Shown in pieces: positions 40,796 to 48,960 of a stretch of DNA of 64,000 nt (within the stretch, counting starts at the first letter, position 1; each line of letters begins with the position of its first letter). Below the pieces are notes generated by a model. That model did not search any database, was not told the DNA's origin, and worked only from the letters and a program-made list of their open reading frames with translations. Made by a program: the position numbers and the translations under genes. This stretch comes from an uncultured bacterium (GTDB lineage: Bacteria; Bacteroidota; Bacteroidia; Bacteroidales; Bacteroidaceae), in the NCBI GenBank assembly GCA_905215345.1, contig CAJMPR010000002.1, forward strand, positions 310,001 to 374,000. Reading direction: 5' to 3'.

Positions 40796-40969
40796 ATGAA
40801 AGAATTAGTTGAAAAGGTTGCTGAATTGTATGCAGCATTCGAAAAAGATGCAAAAGCTCAGTTGGAAAACGGTAACAAAGCTGCCGGTACTCGTGCACGT
40901 AAGGCTTCTTTGGAAATCGAAAAGACAATGAAAGAATTCCGTAAAGCATCTTTGGCTGCTGCTAAGTAA
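40796..40969 (+). CDS. Histone H1-like protein (Hc1 family)
   Basis: The 57-residue protein begins MKELVEKVAELYAAFEKDAKAQLE and ends in a Lys/Ala-rich tail (EFRKASLAAAK), the Hc1-type nucleoid-protein pattern; NKAAGTRARKASLEIE forms the centre. It is expected to bind DNA and help compact the nucleoid. Codons are strongly biased to frequent ones (GCT, AAA, GAA), and a good promoter and terminator frame the gene; together these suggest very high expression. It is missing from longer-gene scans because of its size. Confidence 0.9.
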   Translation: MKELVEKVAELYAAFEKDAKAQLENGNKAAGTRARKASLEIEKTMKEFRKASLAAAK

Positions 40970-41000
40970 GTAAAGAAAAACGCAGATTTAATGCTGTGAA

Positions 41001-41027
41001 AGACTGCCTTGAGGCGGTCTTTTTTGT
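41001..41027 (+). terminator. Terminator of the Hc1-like gene
   Basis: AGACTGCC (41001-41008) and GGCGGTCT (41013-41020) with a TTGA loop, one G-T pair, then TTTTTTG. Confidence 0.85.
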
Positions 41028-41117
41028 TTTTATACGGGTAAGTTCTTTTTTATTATGTTGTGAATTATCATTATTAACTATTAAGCTATAAAGCAGTGGA
41101 TATTAATATCTTTTCCC

Positions 41118-41251
41118 ACGATGGTTTGGCAGAAAAGATACTACTATTTATTCGTCCGCCTATAGTGGGACGAAAGGTACACTATAGGCGGACGAAAGGT
41201 TCAATGTTACGGGACGAATAAATTCATGTATGAAAAGCTGCTAACCATCGT
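41118..41251. repeat. 22-bp-period inverted array with nested inverted repeats
   Basis: GGACGAA motifs start at 41168, 41190 and 41212, exactly 22 bp apart. The segments 41151-41167 and 41180-41196 are perfect 17-bp inverted copies, and TTTATTCGTCC (41147-41157) with GGACGAATAAA (41212-41222) forms an 11-bp outer pair. A further pair ACGATGGTT (41118-41126) and AACCATCGT (41243-41251) encloses everything. The element is non-coding and sits between the Hc1 terminator and the radical SAM gene. Confidence 0.8.
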
Positions 41252-41468
41252 AACGAAAAGTAATAGTTTCTTGTTATTTAACCTAAGTTCTATATAACAA
41301 CTTTGATTCATTTTTTTCTATTTCACGCATGTTTTCACCTTTCACGATAGGACTTAACGGTGTTCAGCCTTAAGGCAATAGGCGCTCAATCCGATTTTGT
41401 TATCCGAAGGGTAAATAAAATCCTGTGTTCTTTTATTTATATAATCTATAAATTGCTTGAATTTCATA
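41252..41468. other. Leader region before the radical SAM gene, no clear features
   Basis: A/T-rich sequence with short frames lacking coding character. An in-frame upstream ATG at 41360 would extend the radical SAM protein by 50 hydrophobic, unlikely residues, so this part is left non-coding. Confidence 0.4.
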
Positions 41469-41498
41469 TTTGGAATCGAAGTATTATTCTTATTTTTG
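41469..41498 (+). promoter_or_regulatory. Promoter of the radical SAM/DUF4130 pair
   Basis: TTTG at 41469-41472 and TATTTTTG at 41491-41498 with an 18-base spacer fit the Bacteroides consensus. The start codon at 41510 follows 11 bases later, implying a very short leader. Confidence 0.55.
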
Positions 41499-41509
41499 AC
41501 GCAAGGATT

Positions 41510-42778
41510 ATGGATGAGAATGTATTAAACAAATTGAGGATATTGGCAGAGTCGGCAAAGTATGACGTCTCTTGCGCTTCCAGTGGTACTGTGCGCTCTA
41601 ATAAGGCAGGCATGGTAGGTAATACTGTGGGCGGCTGGGGAATCTGTCACAGTTTTGCTGAAGATGGACGGTGCATCTCTCTGTTGAAAGTGATGTTGAC
41701 GAACTACTGTATTTACGATTGTGCTTATTGTATCAATCGTCGTTCGAATGACTTGCCGCGTGCCACCCTTTCTGTTAGTGAGCTTGTAGACCTTACTATG
41801 GAGTTTTACCGTCGTAATTATATCGAGGGATTGTTCCTTAGCAGTGGTGTCGTACGTAATCCGGATTATACAATGGAACGGTTGGTGCGTGTGGTCAAGG
41901 ATTTGCGTACCATTCATCGTTTCAACGGATATATTCATTTGAAAAGCATTCCCGGTGCCAGTCGCGAGTTGGTGAATGAAGCCGGGCTTTATGCCGACCG
42001 TCTTAGTGTCAATGTGGAAATACCGAAAGAAGAAAATCTGAAGAAACTTGCTCCCGAGAAAGATCATAAGAGTGTGTTCGCTCCGATGCGTTATATACAA
42101 CAAGGCGTTTTGGAGAGTGCGGAAGAACGGAAAAAGTATCGTTATGCACCTCGTTTTGCTCCGGCAGGGCAGAGCACACAAGTGATTGTAGGAGCTACTG
42201 CGGAAACGGATAAGGATATTCTTTTTCTTTCCTCGGCTCTTTATCAGCGGCCTACCATGAAGCGTGTTTACTACTCCGGCTATATTTCCGTGAATACCTA
42301 TGATAAACGTTTACCGGCATTGAAACAACCGCCTCTTGTGCGTGAGAATCGCCTCTATCAGGCCGATTGGCTTCTACGTTTCTATCAATTCAAGGTCGAT
42401 GAAATTGTGGATGATTCCTATCCTGATCTGGATTTGGAGATAGATCCCAAATTGTCGTGGGCGTTGCGTCATCCCGAACAATTTCCTGTTGATATAAATA
42501 AGGCGGATTATGAAATGATACTTCGTGTACCGGGTATTGGAGTGAAGTCTGCCCGTTTGATTATAGCTTCCCGCCGTTTTTCTAAATTGGGTTTTTATCA
42601 ACTGAAGAAGATAGGAGTAGTGATGAAGAAAGCGCAATATTTCATAACTTGTAGTGAATTGCCCATGCGAACGGTGAATGAAATGACTCCGCTGGGCGTA
42701 CGCAATCTTTTGATACAAAAACCTAAGAAGCAAGTAGATGACTGCCAGTTATTGCTTGATTTCCAAGAAGACAAATGA
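41510..42778 (+). CDS. Putative DNA modification/repair radical SAM protein
   Basis: The 422-residue protein has the radical SAM cluster motif in TNYCIYDCAYCINRR (CxxxCxxC). A C-terminal helix-hairpin-helix DNA-binding part (about 345-400) follows, with MILRVPGIGVKSARLII. It matches the family always paired with a DUF4130 (TIGR03915-type) protein; that gene starts eight bases after its stop. The pair is thought to act on DNA, perhaps in repair, but no reaction is established. ATG at 41510 is selected because of the promoter. Confidence 0.88.
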   Translation: MDENVLNKLRILAESAKYDVSCASSGTVRSNKAGMVGNTVGGWGICHSFAEDGRCISLLKVMLTNYCIYDCAYCINRRSNDLPRATLSVSELVDLTMEFYRRNYIEGLFLSSGVVRNPDYTMERLVRVVKDLRTIHRFNGYIHLKSIPGASRELVNEAGLYADRLSVNVEIPKEENLKKLAPEKDHKSVFAPMRYIQQGVLESAEERKKYRYAPRFAPAGQSTQVIVGATAETDKDILFLSSALYQRPTMKRVYYSGYISVNTYDKRLPALKQPPLVRENRLYQADWLLRFYQFKVDEIVDDSYPDLDLEIDPKLSWALRHPEQFPVDINKADYEMILRVPGIGVKSARLIIASRRFSKLGFYQLKKIGVVMKKAQYFITCSELPMRTVNEMTPLGVRNLLIQKPKKQVDDCQLLLDFQEDK

Positions 42779-42785
42779 CGATTTT

Positions 42786-43559
42786 ATGAATGTGTTTATA
42801 TATGATAATACTTTTGAAGGTTTACTGACTTCTGTTTTTGAAGCCTATTCCCGTCGTACTTTTCCGGAGACTTTACTTGTTGAGGGAGAACCGCTTCCTA
42901 TGTTCTATGACGAGAGTTTCACAGTAATTACCGATGAGGAAAAGGCCGGGCGCGTGTGGAAAGGACTGCATAAAAAACTATCATCTTCGGCTTTGGGCTG
43001 TCTTGCCCAATGTTGGTTGGCAGAAGAAGCTGAAACGGCTCCGCTTTTATTTCGATACATCTGTAAGGCAATCGATGCTCCTCGTTCCATTGAAACAAAT
43101 TTTGCTGATCCTGACGTTTTGGAGTTTTCGCGGATGTGGAAGCGGGTGGATTGGGAGCGTATACGCATGTTACAATTTGTCCGTTTTCAGAAAGCGGTGG
43201 ATGGTACTTATTTCGCTGCCGTAGAGCCGGAAAAGAATGCTCTTCCTTTAGTAACTGAACATTTTAAAGATCGTTTTGCCGATCAGCGATGGCTGATTTA
43301 TGATGTAAAGCGGGCTTACGGATATTTCTATGATTTGAAGGAAGTATGTCGCGTTACGTTTGAAGAAGATAGTCGCGAAGGACACTTGCTCACCGGTATG
43401 CTCGATGAAAGTCTGATGGACAAGGACGAAAAACTCTTTCAACAACTTTGGAAGACTTATTTTAAGGCCATCTGTATTAAAGAAAGGCTGAATCCGAAAA
43501 AACACAAACAAGATATGCCCGTCAGGTATTGGAAGTATTTGACGGAAAAACAACAGTAA
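42786..43559 (+). CDS. TIGR03915/DUF4130-type DNA metabolism protein, partner of the radical SAM protein
   Basis: The 257-residue protein opens NVFIYDNTFEGLLTSVFEAYS, the typical start of the family, and has LVTEHFKDRFADQRWLIYD and GYFYDLKEV. The C-terminal KHKQDMPVRYWKYL is also characteristic. Its fold is related to the uracil-DNA glycosylase-like DUF4130 domain. It follows the radical SAM gene after seven bases and is co-transcribed; both proteins should act in one pathway on DNA. The exact activity is unknown. Confidence 0.88.
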   Translation: MNVFIYDNTFEGLLTSVFEAYSRRTFPETLLVEGEPLPMFYDESFTVITDEEKAGRVWKGLHKKLSSSALGCLAQCWLAEEAETAPLLFRYICKAIDAPRSIETNFADPDVLEFSRMWKRVDWERIRMLQFVRFQKAVDGTYFAAVEPEKNALPLVTEHFKDRFADQRWLIYDVKRAYGYFYDLKEVCRVTFEEDSREGHLLTGMLDESLMDKDEKLFQQLWKTYFKAICIKERLNPKKHKQDMPVRYWKYLTEKQQ

Positions 43560-43562
43560 TTC

Positions 43563-44231
43563 TTATTCTATCTGCTCTACTGTTATTTCAGGAAATTCCT
43601 GCATTAACTGTAACAGATATCCTTCATCATTACTTCGTTTGGATTTGATAACCATTGTGACTTGGTATATTTCAAGGTTCTCCTGCCAATGCTTCTCCAT
43701 TTTATAGGATACTATCAGATAATGTCGTGATGTAAAGCGCTCGGATACTTCTTTAAGAATTTCCTTATTATGAGTAGAAAATGTAATCATGGAGCTTTTC
43801 ATACCAATACTTTTGAATATGAGACTGAGAAGTTCGAGTCCGGCTAATGTCAATAGGGTAGCGGCAATGCCGATAGTGTACATTCCGGCCCCCACAGCCA
43901 GACCGATACCGGCAGTGGCCCATATACCGGCAGCAGTAGTTAGTCCGCGTACAATTTGCTTTTGGAGTATAATAGTACCGGCGCCGATAAAACCAATTCC
44001 ACTGACAACTTGGGCAGCTACGCGACTTGGGTCCAGCGTGACACTGTTTTCTTGGATAATATCCTGAAAACCATATTGGGATACAATCATGATTAATGCA
44101 CTTCCCAGCGATACTAAGAAGTGAGTCCGATAACCCGCTTCTTTGGCACGATACTCACGGTCTAACCCGATAATGGCACCCAATATACCGGCCACCAATA
44201 ATCTTAGCGCAAAGTCGAAGTTTACTATCAT
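43563..44231 (-). CDS. MgtC/SapB-family membrane protein
   Basis: The 222-residue protein has the MgtC core: RLLVAGILGAIIGLDREYRAKEAGYRTHFLVSLGSALIMI (spread over 8-47) and VSGIGFIGAGTII. Five hydrophobic segments precede a cytosolic ACT-like domain (about 145-222). Family members modulate ATP synthase or magnesium stress responses. It converges on the DUF4130 gene (three-base gap) and follows the lytic transglycosylase gene by 19 bases on the same strand. Confidence 0.9.
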   Translation of the reverse strand: MIVNFDFALRLLVAGILGAIIGLDREYRAKEAGYRTHFLVSLGSALIMIVSQYGFQDIIQENSVTLDPSRVAAQVVSGIGFIGAGTIILQKQIVRGLTTAAGIWATAGIGLAVGAGMYTIGIAATLLTLAGLELLSLIFKSIGMKSSMITFSTHNKEILKEVSERFTSRHYLIVSYKMEKHWQENLEIYQVTMVIKSKRSNDEGYLLQLMQEFPEITVEQIE

Positions 44232-44250
44232 TTTATATCCTTTCCGTTTT

Positions 44251-45231
44251 TTAATCGATTACCCAATTCTTATTATGCGGTACTGTCTTTTTGGGGTCAT
44301 AATAAATGCCGGCTTGTGTCGGTATTTTGAGAATATATGTTTTTCCGCTTTTGTTCATTAATGAAGAGTCACGCAACCAGGGATTGGCATCTTTTAGCAA
44401 AGCAAAAGTAATCGCTTTATCCCGGGCGAATGCAGCGAGGTTCTCGATACCCGTAGTGACAGTTGTTTCCTTATAGGGAATTGGTGGATACAGATGTTCC
44501 CGCTTTAACAGAAAACCATATTGTTGAGGATTGCTGACGACAGCTTTTGCTGCCAGTAACCGGAACATATAGCGTGAAGTTTCTTCAACTAACCATAAGT
44601 CGACTGCCTGACTCACCATTTGTTTTTGTAACTGTGTGGAAATACGTCCTTGCCCTGCATTATAGGCCGCTGCTACGCAAAGCCAGTTTCCATATTTCTT
44701 ATAGGCTTCTTTTAGATATTTGCAAGCAGCTTTTGTTTCCTTTTCTATGTGATAGCGTTCGTCAACATTATTATTCACTTCCAATCCGAACTCACGGCCT
44801 GTGGTGGGCATGAATTGCCATAATCCGGCAGCGCCGGCAGGAGACTTGGCGATAGGATTGAGATTACTCTCTATTACAGCAAGATATTTGAAGTCATCAG
44901 GTACACCGTTTGATTTCAATATAGGTTCTATAATAGGGAAATATCGGTTGGCTCGCTTCACGGTCAGCATTGTAGTGGAATGCATGTAGGTAAACGACAT
45001 TAATTCGCGATCCATGCGTTCACGATGATCGTAACGCAGTAAATCAATCTCTTGTCCGGCAAAAGTTATTTTGCTGGGTACAGTAGGCGAGGTAACACAA
45101 TAAGGTACTTCCGATTTTACAGATTGTTTTTCAGTGTCAAGTGTACTGTTGCCCAGAAGAAAGGGCAGGGTGGAACCGGTACACAAAGTGATAGCGACTG
45201 TAAATATGATGCGTTTTGATTTTATTTTCAT
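44251..45231 (-). CDS. Lytic transglycosylase (SLT domain)
   Basis: The 326-residue exported protein (hydrophobic N-terminus IIFTVAITLCTGSTLPFLL) contains a family 1 SLT domain at about 95-220. The catalytic Glu is in AVIESNLNP, followed by SPAGAAGLWQFMPTTG and AAYNAGQGRI. It resembles MltD without LysM repeats. It cleaves the glycan strands of peptidoglycan to 1,6-anhydromuramic products. The next gene downstream, MgtC-like, lies 19 bases away. Confidence 0.9.
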   Translation of the reverse strand: MKIKSKRIIFTVAITLCTGSTLPFLLGNSTLDTEKQSVKSEVPYCVTSPTVPSKITFAGQEIDLLRYDHRERMDRELMSFTYMHSTTMLTVKRANRYFPIIEPILKSNGVPDDFKYLAVIESNLNPIAKSPAGAAGLWQFMPTTGREFGLEVNNNVDERYHIEKETKAACKYLKEAYKKYGNWLCVAAAYNAGQGRISTQLQKQMVSQAVDLWLVEETSRYMFRLLAAKAVVSNPQQYGFLLKREHLYPPIPYKETTVTTGIENLAAFARDKAITFALLKDANPWLRDSSLMNKSGKTYILKIPTQAGIYYDPKKTVPHNKNWVID

Positions 45232-45270
45232 GTTAGGTTTGTTTATGTTTTGCGAGGTGAAGATACGAAA

Positions 45271-45996
45271 TCAATTTTTTATAGGCAACCTTTCCCATAT
45301 CCATCGTGGAATCATTTGCCAGAAAAATACCAATATCCTGTATCTTCCATCGATGATAATTACCCGCTTTTTACGATTTAAAGCCTTGATAATGTGTAGT
45401 GCAACGCGATCAGCCTGCATTAGAAGCGGATATTTTCCGTTTTTTAATAAATCTGTGGCAACAAATCCCGGGCGTATATCTGTAAAATGAATATTCAGAT
45501 GTTGCATCCTGGCAAGTTGTGCCAACGCATCGATATAGGTGTTCTGAAATCGTTTTGTTGCCGAATAAGCCGGAGCAACCCCAAGTCCTTTGGTTCCCGC
45601 AATGGAACTAATGACAGCTATATGCCCGCTTTCTTTCTCTTTGAAATAGTTGAATGCGGTAGTTACCATACGTATAAATCCTTCTACATTGGTGTGTGCA
45701 GTATTCAGTTCTATTTCCGGTTCCAGATTTCGGTTCTGGTAACCGATACCGGAGCTAAGGAGAAATAAATCTATGCCTCCTAATTTATTAATTAAAGTAT
45801 GTAGATGTACTGGAGCTTCTTTCTTTGTCACATCCAGCGTCTGGATTTCTATTTGGGCAGGTGCAATCGTTTGTAGTTTTTGCAAGGCTTTTTCTCGTCT
45901 GCCTGCAATACCTATATGCCAACCTTGTTGTATCAGTAATTTGGCTACTTCTTGTCCGATGCCTGACGTAGCACCTATGATAATTGCTTTTTTCAT
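45271..45996 (-). CDS. Short-chain dehydrogenase/reductase
   Basis: The 241-residue protein has the Rossmann motif IIGATSGIGQEVAKLL, the NSSG-like LLSSGIGY, and the catalytic SISS...YSATK pattern (VISSIAGTKGLGVAPAYSATK is split around residue 140-160). The substrate is unknown; the C-terminal hydrophobic stretch (ILVFFWQMIPRWIWE) suggests membrane association, as in lipid- or ketoreductases. It starts four bases after the stop of the ion-channel gene and is likely co-transcribed with it. Confidence 0.87.
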   Translation of the reverse strand: MKKAIIIGATSGIGQEVAKLLIQQGWHIGIAGRREKALQKLQTIAPAQIEIQTLDVTKKEAPVHLHTLINKLGGIDLFLLSSGIGYQNRNLEPEIELNTAHTNVEGFIRMVTTAFNYFKEKESGHIAVISSIAGTKGLGVAPAYSATKRFQNTYIDALAQLARMQHLNIHFTDIRPGFVATDLLKNGKYPLLMQADRVALHIIKALNRKKRVIIIDGRYRILVFFWQMIPRWIWERLPIKN

Positions 45997-46000
45997 GTGT

Positions 46001-46861
46001 TTATGAGTCTTTTGTTAATTCATCAAGTGGTGTACCGCAATATTTGCAAAATTTAGCGATTTCCTCATGCCCCTTTTTATGGCAGTTGGGACATTCTCTT
46101 GCCATCATTTTTGTATGCCTTTTCATCAGTGATACCGAGACTATGCCCGTAGGTACTGCAATAATGGTGTAACCTATCAACATGACGCATCCCGAAAGAA
46201 ACTTTCCTAAAGCAGTGACAGGGGTAATATCGCCGTATCCTACGGTGGTAAGGGTCACGCACGCCCAATAAATACTATTGGGAATATTACTGAATTGGGT
46301 GTTAGCTTTGCCTCCTTCAACCATATACATCAATGTTCCGATGGATATCACCAAAATAACCACAAACATAAAGAAGACGGCAATCTTCTTGCTGCTATCC
46401 CGTAAGGCAGTAAGAAGCATTTCTCCCTCCATCCAGAAATTGAATAATTTGAAGATACGGAATACCCGTATTAGCCTGAAAGCACGTATAATGAGCAAGT
46501 AACGGGCTCCGGGGAATAAATAACCCAGATAAAGTGGCAACGTGGCTAACAAGTCGATAATTCCGAATGCGCTGAAAGCATACTTGGACGGTTGAGGCGA
46601 GCAATATAACCGTGTAATGTACTCACAAGTAAAAAATGCCGTCAGCAAGTATTCTGTAATGATAAACGGAGTTCTGAGCCATACCGGTAATCCTTGCAGG
46701 CTTTCCAATATAACCAGGCAGATACTGAGGATGATGCAGCCGATAAGTATGATGTCAAACAATCTTCCGGCAGGGGTGTCAGCTTCGAATATAATGACAT
46801 ATAGCTTCCTTTTCAAAGCCTGGTTGTTCATCAGTCCAACAAATTTATCTTTCAATTTCAT
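46001..46861 (-). CDS. Voltage-gated potassium channel (6-TM) with C-terminal zinc-ribbon tail
   Basis: The 286-residue protein has an S1-S6 channel layout, an S4-like helix with regularly spaced Arg (RAFRLIRVFRIFKLF) and the selectivity filter TTVGYGDITP. The cytosolic tail carries two CxxC pairs (ECPNCHKKG and FCKYCGTP), a zinc-ribbon arrangement not standard in bacterial Kv channels. It should pass potassium across the inner membrane. The SDR gene follows on the same strand. No TrkA/RCK domain is visible. Confidence 0.9.
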   Translation of the reverse strand: MKLKDKFVGLMNNQALKRKLYVIIFEADTPAGRLFDIILIGCIILSICLVILESLQGLPVWLRTPFIITEYLLTAFFTCEYITRLYCSPQPSKYAFSAFGIIDLLATLPLYLGYLFPGARYLLIIRAFRLIRVFRIFKLFNFWMEGEMLLTALRDSSKKIAVFFMFVVILVISIGTLMYMVEGGKANTQFSNIPNSIYWACVTLTTVGYGDITPVTALGKFLSGCVMLIGYTIIAVPTGIVSVSLMKRHTKMMARECPNCHKKGHEEIAKFCKYCGTPLDELTKDS

Positions 46862-46989
46862 CTTTAAAAATGTTTGTTACAAAAGTAGGAAAACCTTTTC
46901 TAACAAGAAAAAGCATACTTGACTTTTTGCTACTTGTTAAAATATGAAGTATATTTGTTTCTGTTTTTATGACTTTAGAGTAAATAACC

Positions 46990-47736
46990 ATGAAACGGAT
47001 AATAACCTTTGGGATTCTGATTTTGTTCATAACTTTGTCTGCCGGTGCGGGTGGATTGCGTGTTCTGTTTATTGGCGACTCCATAACAGACGGTAATTGG
47101 GGTAATGCTTGTGGAATGCCCAAACCCACATCAGAACGTAGCCTTTGGGATATGAATCATATTTATGGTAGTGGTTATATGTATTTGTGTGCAAGCTATT
47201 ATCAAGGTAAATTCCCCGAACGGGAGCATGAGTTTTTTAACCGGGGTATTAGCGGGAATACGTTGAACGATTTGGAGATACGTTGGGAGGAAGATGTTAT
47301 TGAGATGAAGCCGGATGTCCTTTCTGTGTTAATTGGAACAAATGATATACATTATTATTTGCAAGGTGACAAGAAAGAACCTTTTGATTTTAATGCTTGG
47401 GAAAAGCGTTATCGTTCTCTGTTAGACCATTCTTTGCAAGCTAATCGGGAGTTGAAAATCGTGTTGGGTGCTCCTTTTGTTGCTAATGTAGGGAATATGC
47501 GTAAAAGTGAAGATTTTGCAGAACGTGACAGTCTGGTCCGGCATTGTGCAGAAGTTGTGGAAAGAATAGCAAAAGATTATCAGGCTGTGTATCTTCCATT
47601 TAATACTCTGTTTGATGAGATATTGAAAACATCTCCGACTTCTAAAGATACTTATTGGATTTGGGATGGTATTCATCCTACTCCTGCAGGACACAAGCGC
47701 ATGGCAGATTTGTGGATAGAACGTGTGAATTTATAA
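46990..47736 (+). CDS. SGNH/GDSL-family esterase, exported
   Basis: The 248-residue product has a signal-like N-terminus (MKRIITFGILILFITLSAG) and the SGNH blocks: FIGDSITDGNWG (Ser nucleophile), a Gly in FNRGISGNTLND, LIGTNDIHYY (Asn) and IWDGIHPTPAGHKRM (Asp and His). Such enzymes deacetylate or de-esterify carbohydrates; an outer-envelope sugar ester is a plausible target, but no neighbour confirms it. The MaoC-type gene follows after 20 bases. Confidence 0.88.
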   Translation: MKRIITFGILILFITLSAGAGGLRVLFIGDSITDGNWGNACGMPKPTSERSLWDMNHIYGSGYMYLCASYYQGKFPEREHEFFNRGISGNTLNDLEIRWEEDVIEMKPDVLSVLIGTNDIHYYLQGDKKEPFDFNAWEKRYRSLLDHSLQANRELKIVLGAPFVANVGNMRKSEDFAERDSLVRHCAEVVERIAKDYQAVYLPFNTLFDEILKTSPTSKDTYWIWDGIHPTPAGHKRMADLWIERVNL

Positions 47737-47756
47737 ATAATTAAAATAAGAGAATA

Positions 47757-48221
47757 ATGGAAAAAGTGATTATCAACTCGTATGAGGATTTTGAAAAGCT
47801 GGTAGGTCAGCAAATTGGTGTTTCGGAATATGTAGAGCTTCCGCAGGAACGTATTAATCTTTTTGCTGATGCAACATTAGACCATCAATGGATTCATGTG
47901 GATACGGAACGTGCGAAAGTAGAAAGCCCTTTCAAAAGTACGATAGCACATGGTTATCTGACCTTGTCTATGTTACCTTACCTGTGGAATCAGATAATTG
48001 AAGTGAATAATTTGAAGATGATGATTAATTATGGCATCGATAAGATGAAGTTCGGTCAAGCTGTCTTGTCAGGGCAAAGTATTCGTCTGGTAGCCAGTCT
48101 ACAATCTTTGGCAAATCTTCGTGGCGTAGCGAAAGCGGAAATCAAGTTTGCCCTCGAAATTCAAGGTGAGAAGAAGAAAGCACTCGAAGGAGTGGCTATT
48201 TTCCTATATTATTTCAATTGA
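47757..48221 (+). CDS. MaoC-type hotdog-fold dehydratase
   Basis: The 154-residue protein has the hydratase motif DATLDHQWIHVDTERA followed by STIAHGYLTLSMLPYLW, in which the Asp and His of the hotdog active site occur. Members hydrate or dehydrate enoyl-CoA or enoyl-ACP esters. It lies downstream of the GDSL gene and two bases before a small zinc-ribbon gene; a functional link to these is uncertain. Confidence 0.9.
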   Translation: MEKVIINSYEDFEKLVGQQIGVSEYVELPQERINLFADATLDHQWIHVDTERAKVESPFKSTIAHGYLTLSMLPYLWNQIIEVNNLKMMINYGIDKMKFGQAVLSGQSIRLVASLQSLANLRGVAKAEIKFALEIQGEKKKALEGVAIFLYYFN

Positions 48222-48223
48222 TT

Positions 48224-48430
48224 ATGCGTAAGATGGTTTGCCCCCAATGTAGAGTGGGGGCATTTTGTGTGATGAATAAGCAAGGAGAACGCTTGCCGGT
48301 ATATGTCTCTGACAAAGGCGAAGTGATTCCTAAATATCCTGAGACTTCATTGGCTGGCTACGATTTGAACATAGTCTATTGCTTGGGATGTTCCTGGAAA
48401 GGCTCACCGAAGAGCTTGGTCAAACACTGA
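48224..48430 (+). CDS. Small zinc-ribbon protein, unknown function
   Basis: The 68-residue protein (from ATG 48224) has two CxxC pairs, MVCPQCRVGAF and VYCLGCSWKG, separated by about 40 residues, which fold as a zinc ribbon. Function is unknown. It starts two bases after the MaoC stop codon, so it is co-transcribed with it. Its last 55 bases overlap the 3' end of the convergent YgbA-type gene. Confidence 0.7.
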   Translation: MRKMVCPQCRVGAFCVMNKQGERLPVYVSDKGEVIPKYPETSLAGYDLNIVYCLGCSWKGSPKSLVKH

Positions 48431-48735
48431 TGCCCATATTTCCTCCACAGATGCCGGGTTGCTGCAATAGGATGATATAGCAGCATCCGCGGTCCTGAAA
48501 ACTTCATTACTTCCTTCATTTGTTCTTTCATTTCCTGTTTGTAACAATGGATGGGGCAAAGCCTACATGTAGGCTTTCTCTCACCGAAAGGACAACGGGT
48601 TAACTTTGTATGAGCAAACTCTAACAACTCACGGCACTTTGGGCATAATTCTTTATTACCCTCTTTCTTTGCGCAATAAAGCCGAATCATTTGCTCTACG
48701 GTCTGCTTCTCTTTTTCTATACATGTCATACCCAT
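48376..48735 (-). CDS. Nitrous-oxide-stimulated promoter (YgbA_NO) family protein
   Basis: The 119-residue protein is rich in paired cysteines (LCPKCRELLEFAH, RCPFGERKPTCRLCPIHCYK), the pattern of the YgbA family linked to nitrosative stress. The ending PRMLLYHPIAATRHLWRK is also characteristic. ATG at 48735 or 48729 are both possible starts. It may bind iron-sulphur clusters or zinc. The gene overlaps the preceding plus-strand gene tail to tail by 55 bases. Confidence 0.85.
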   Translation of the reverse strand: MGMTCIEKEKQTVEQMIRLYCAKKEGNKELCPKCRELLEFAHTKLTRCPFGERKPTCRLCPIHCYKQEMKEQMKEVMKFSGPRMLLYHPIAATRHLWRKYGHQCLTKLFGEPFQEHPKQ

Positions 48736-48753
48736 CTTTTTCTTAGCTTATGC

Positions 48754-48930
48754 TTACCAGCGCTTCAATGTTAGGAAGAATTCTTTCAAACCGGCAATGG
48801 TCTTTTCTTCGGCAAAGTTTTGCTTCCATACTGATTTCTTTTTAAGTGTTTGGCAAATATAGTTTTTTATTTTGGTTGTAATAGCTTTTGCGCTTATCCT
48901 TTTCAAACAAAACGTAAGGGGTACTGTTGT
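48754..48930 (-). pseudogene. Short open frame without an ATG, possible gene remnant
   Basis: On the minus strand an open frame runs about 60 codons to TAA at 48754 and ends SVWKQNFAEEKTIAGLKEFF...LKRW, which looks like the C-terminus of a real protein. It lacks an ATG; only TTG codons are available. It ends 18 bases before the YgbA-type start. It may be a decayed gene or chance. Confidence 0.25.
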
Positions 48931-48960
48931 TGAAAAGTATAATTATAATCTGAATAAGTT

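Noticed and set aside
41360..41509. N-terminal extension of the radical SAM protein
   Set aside because: It would place the start upstream of a good TTTG/TATTTTTG promoter and adds residues with no family character.
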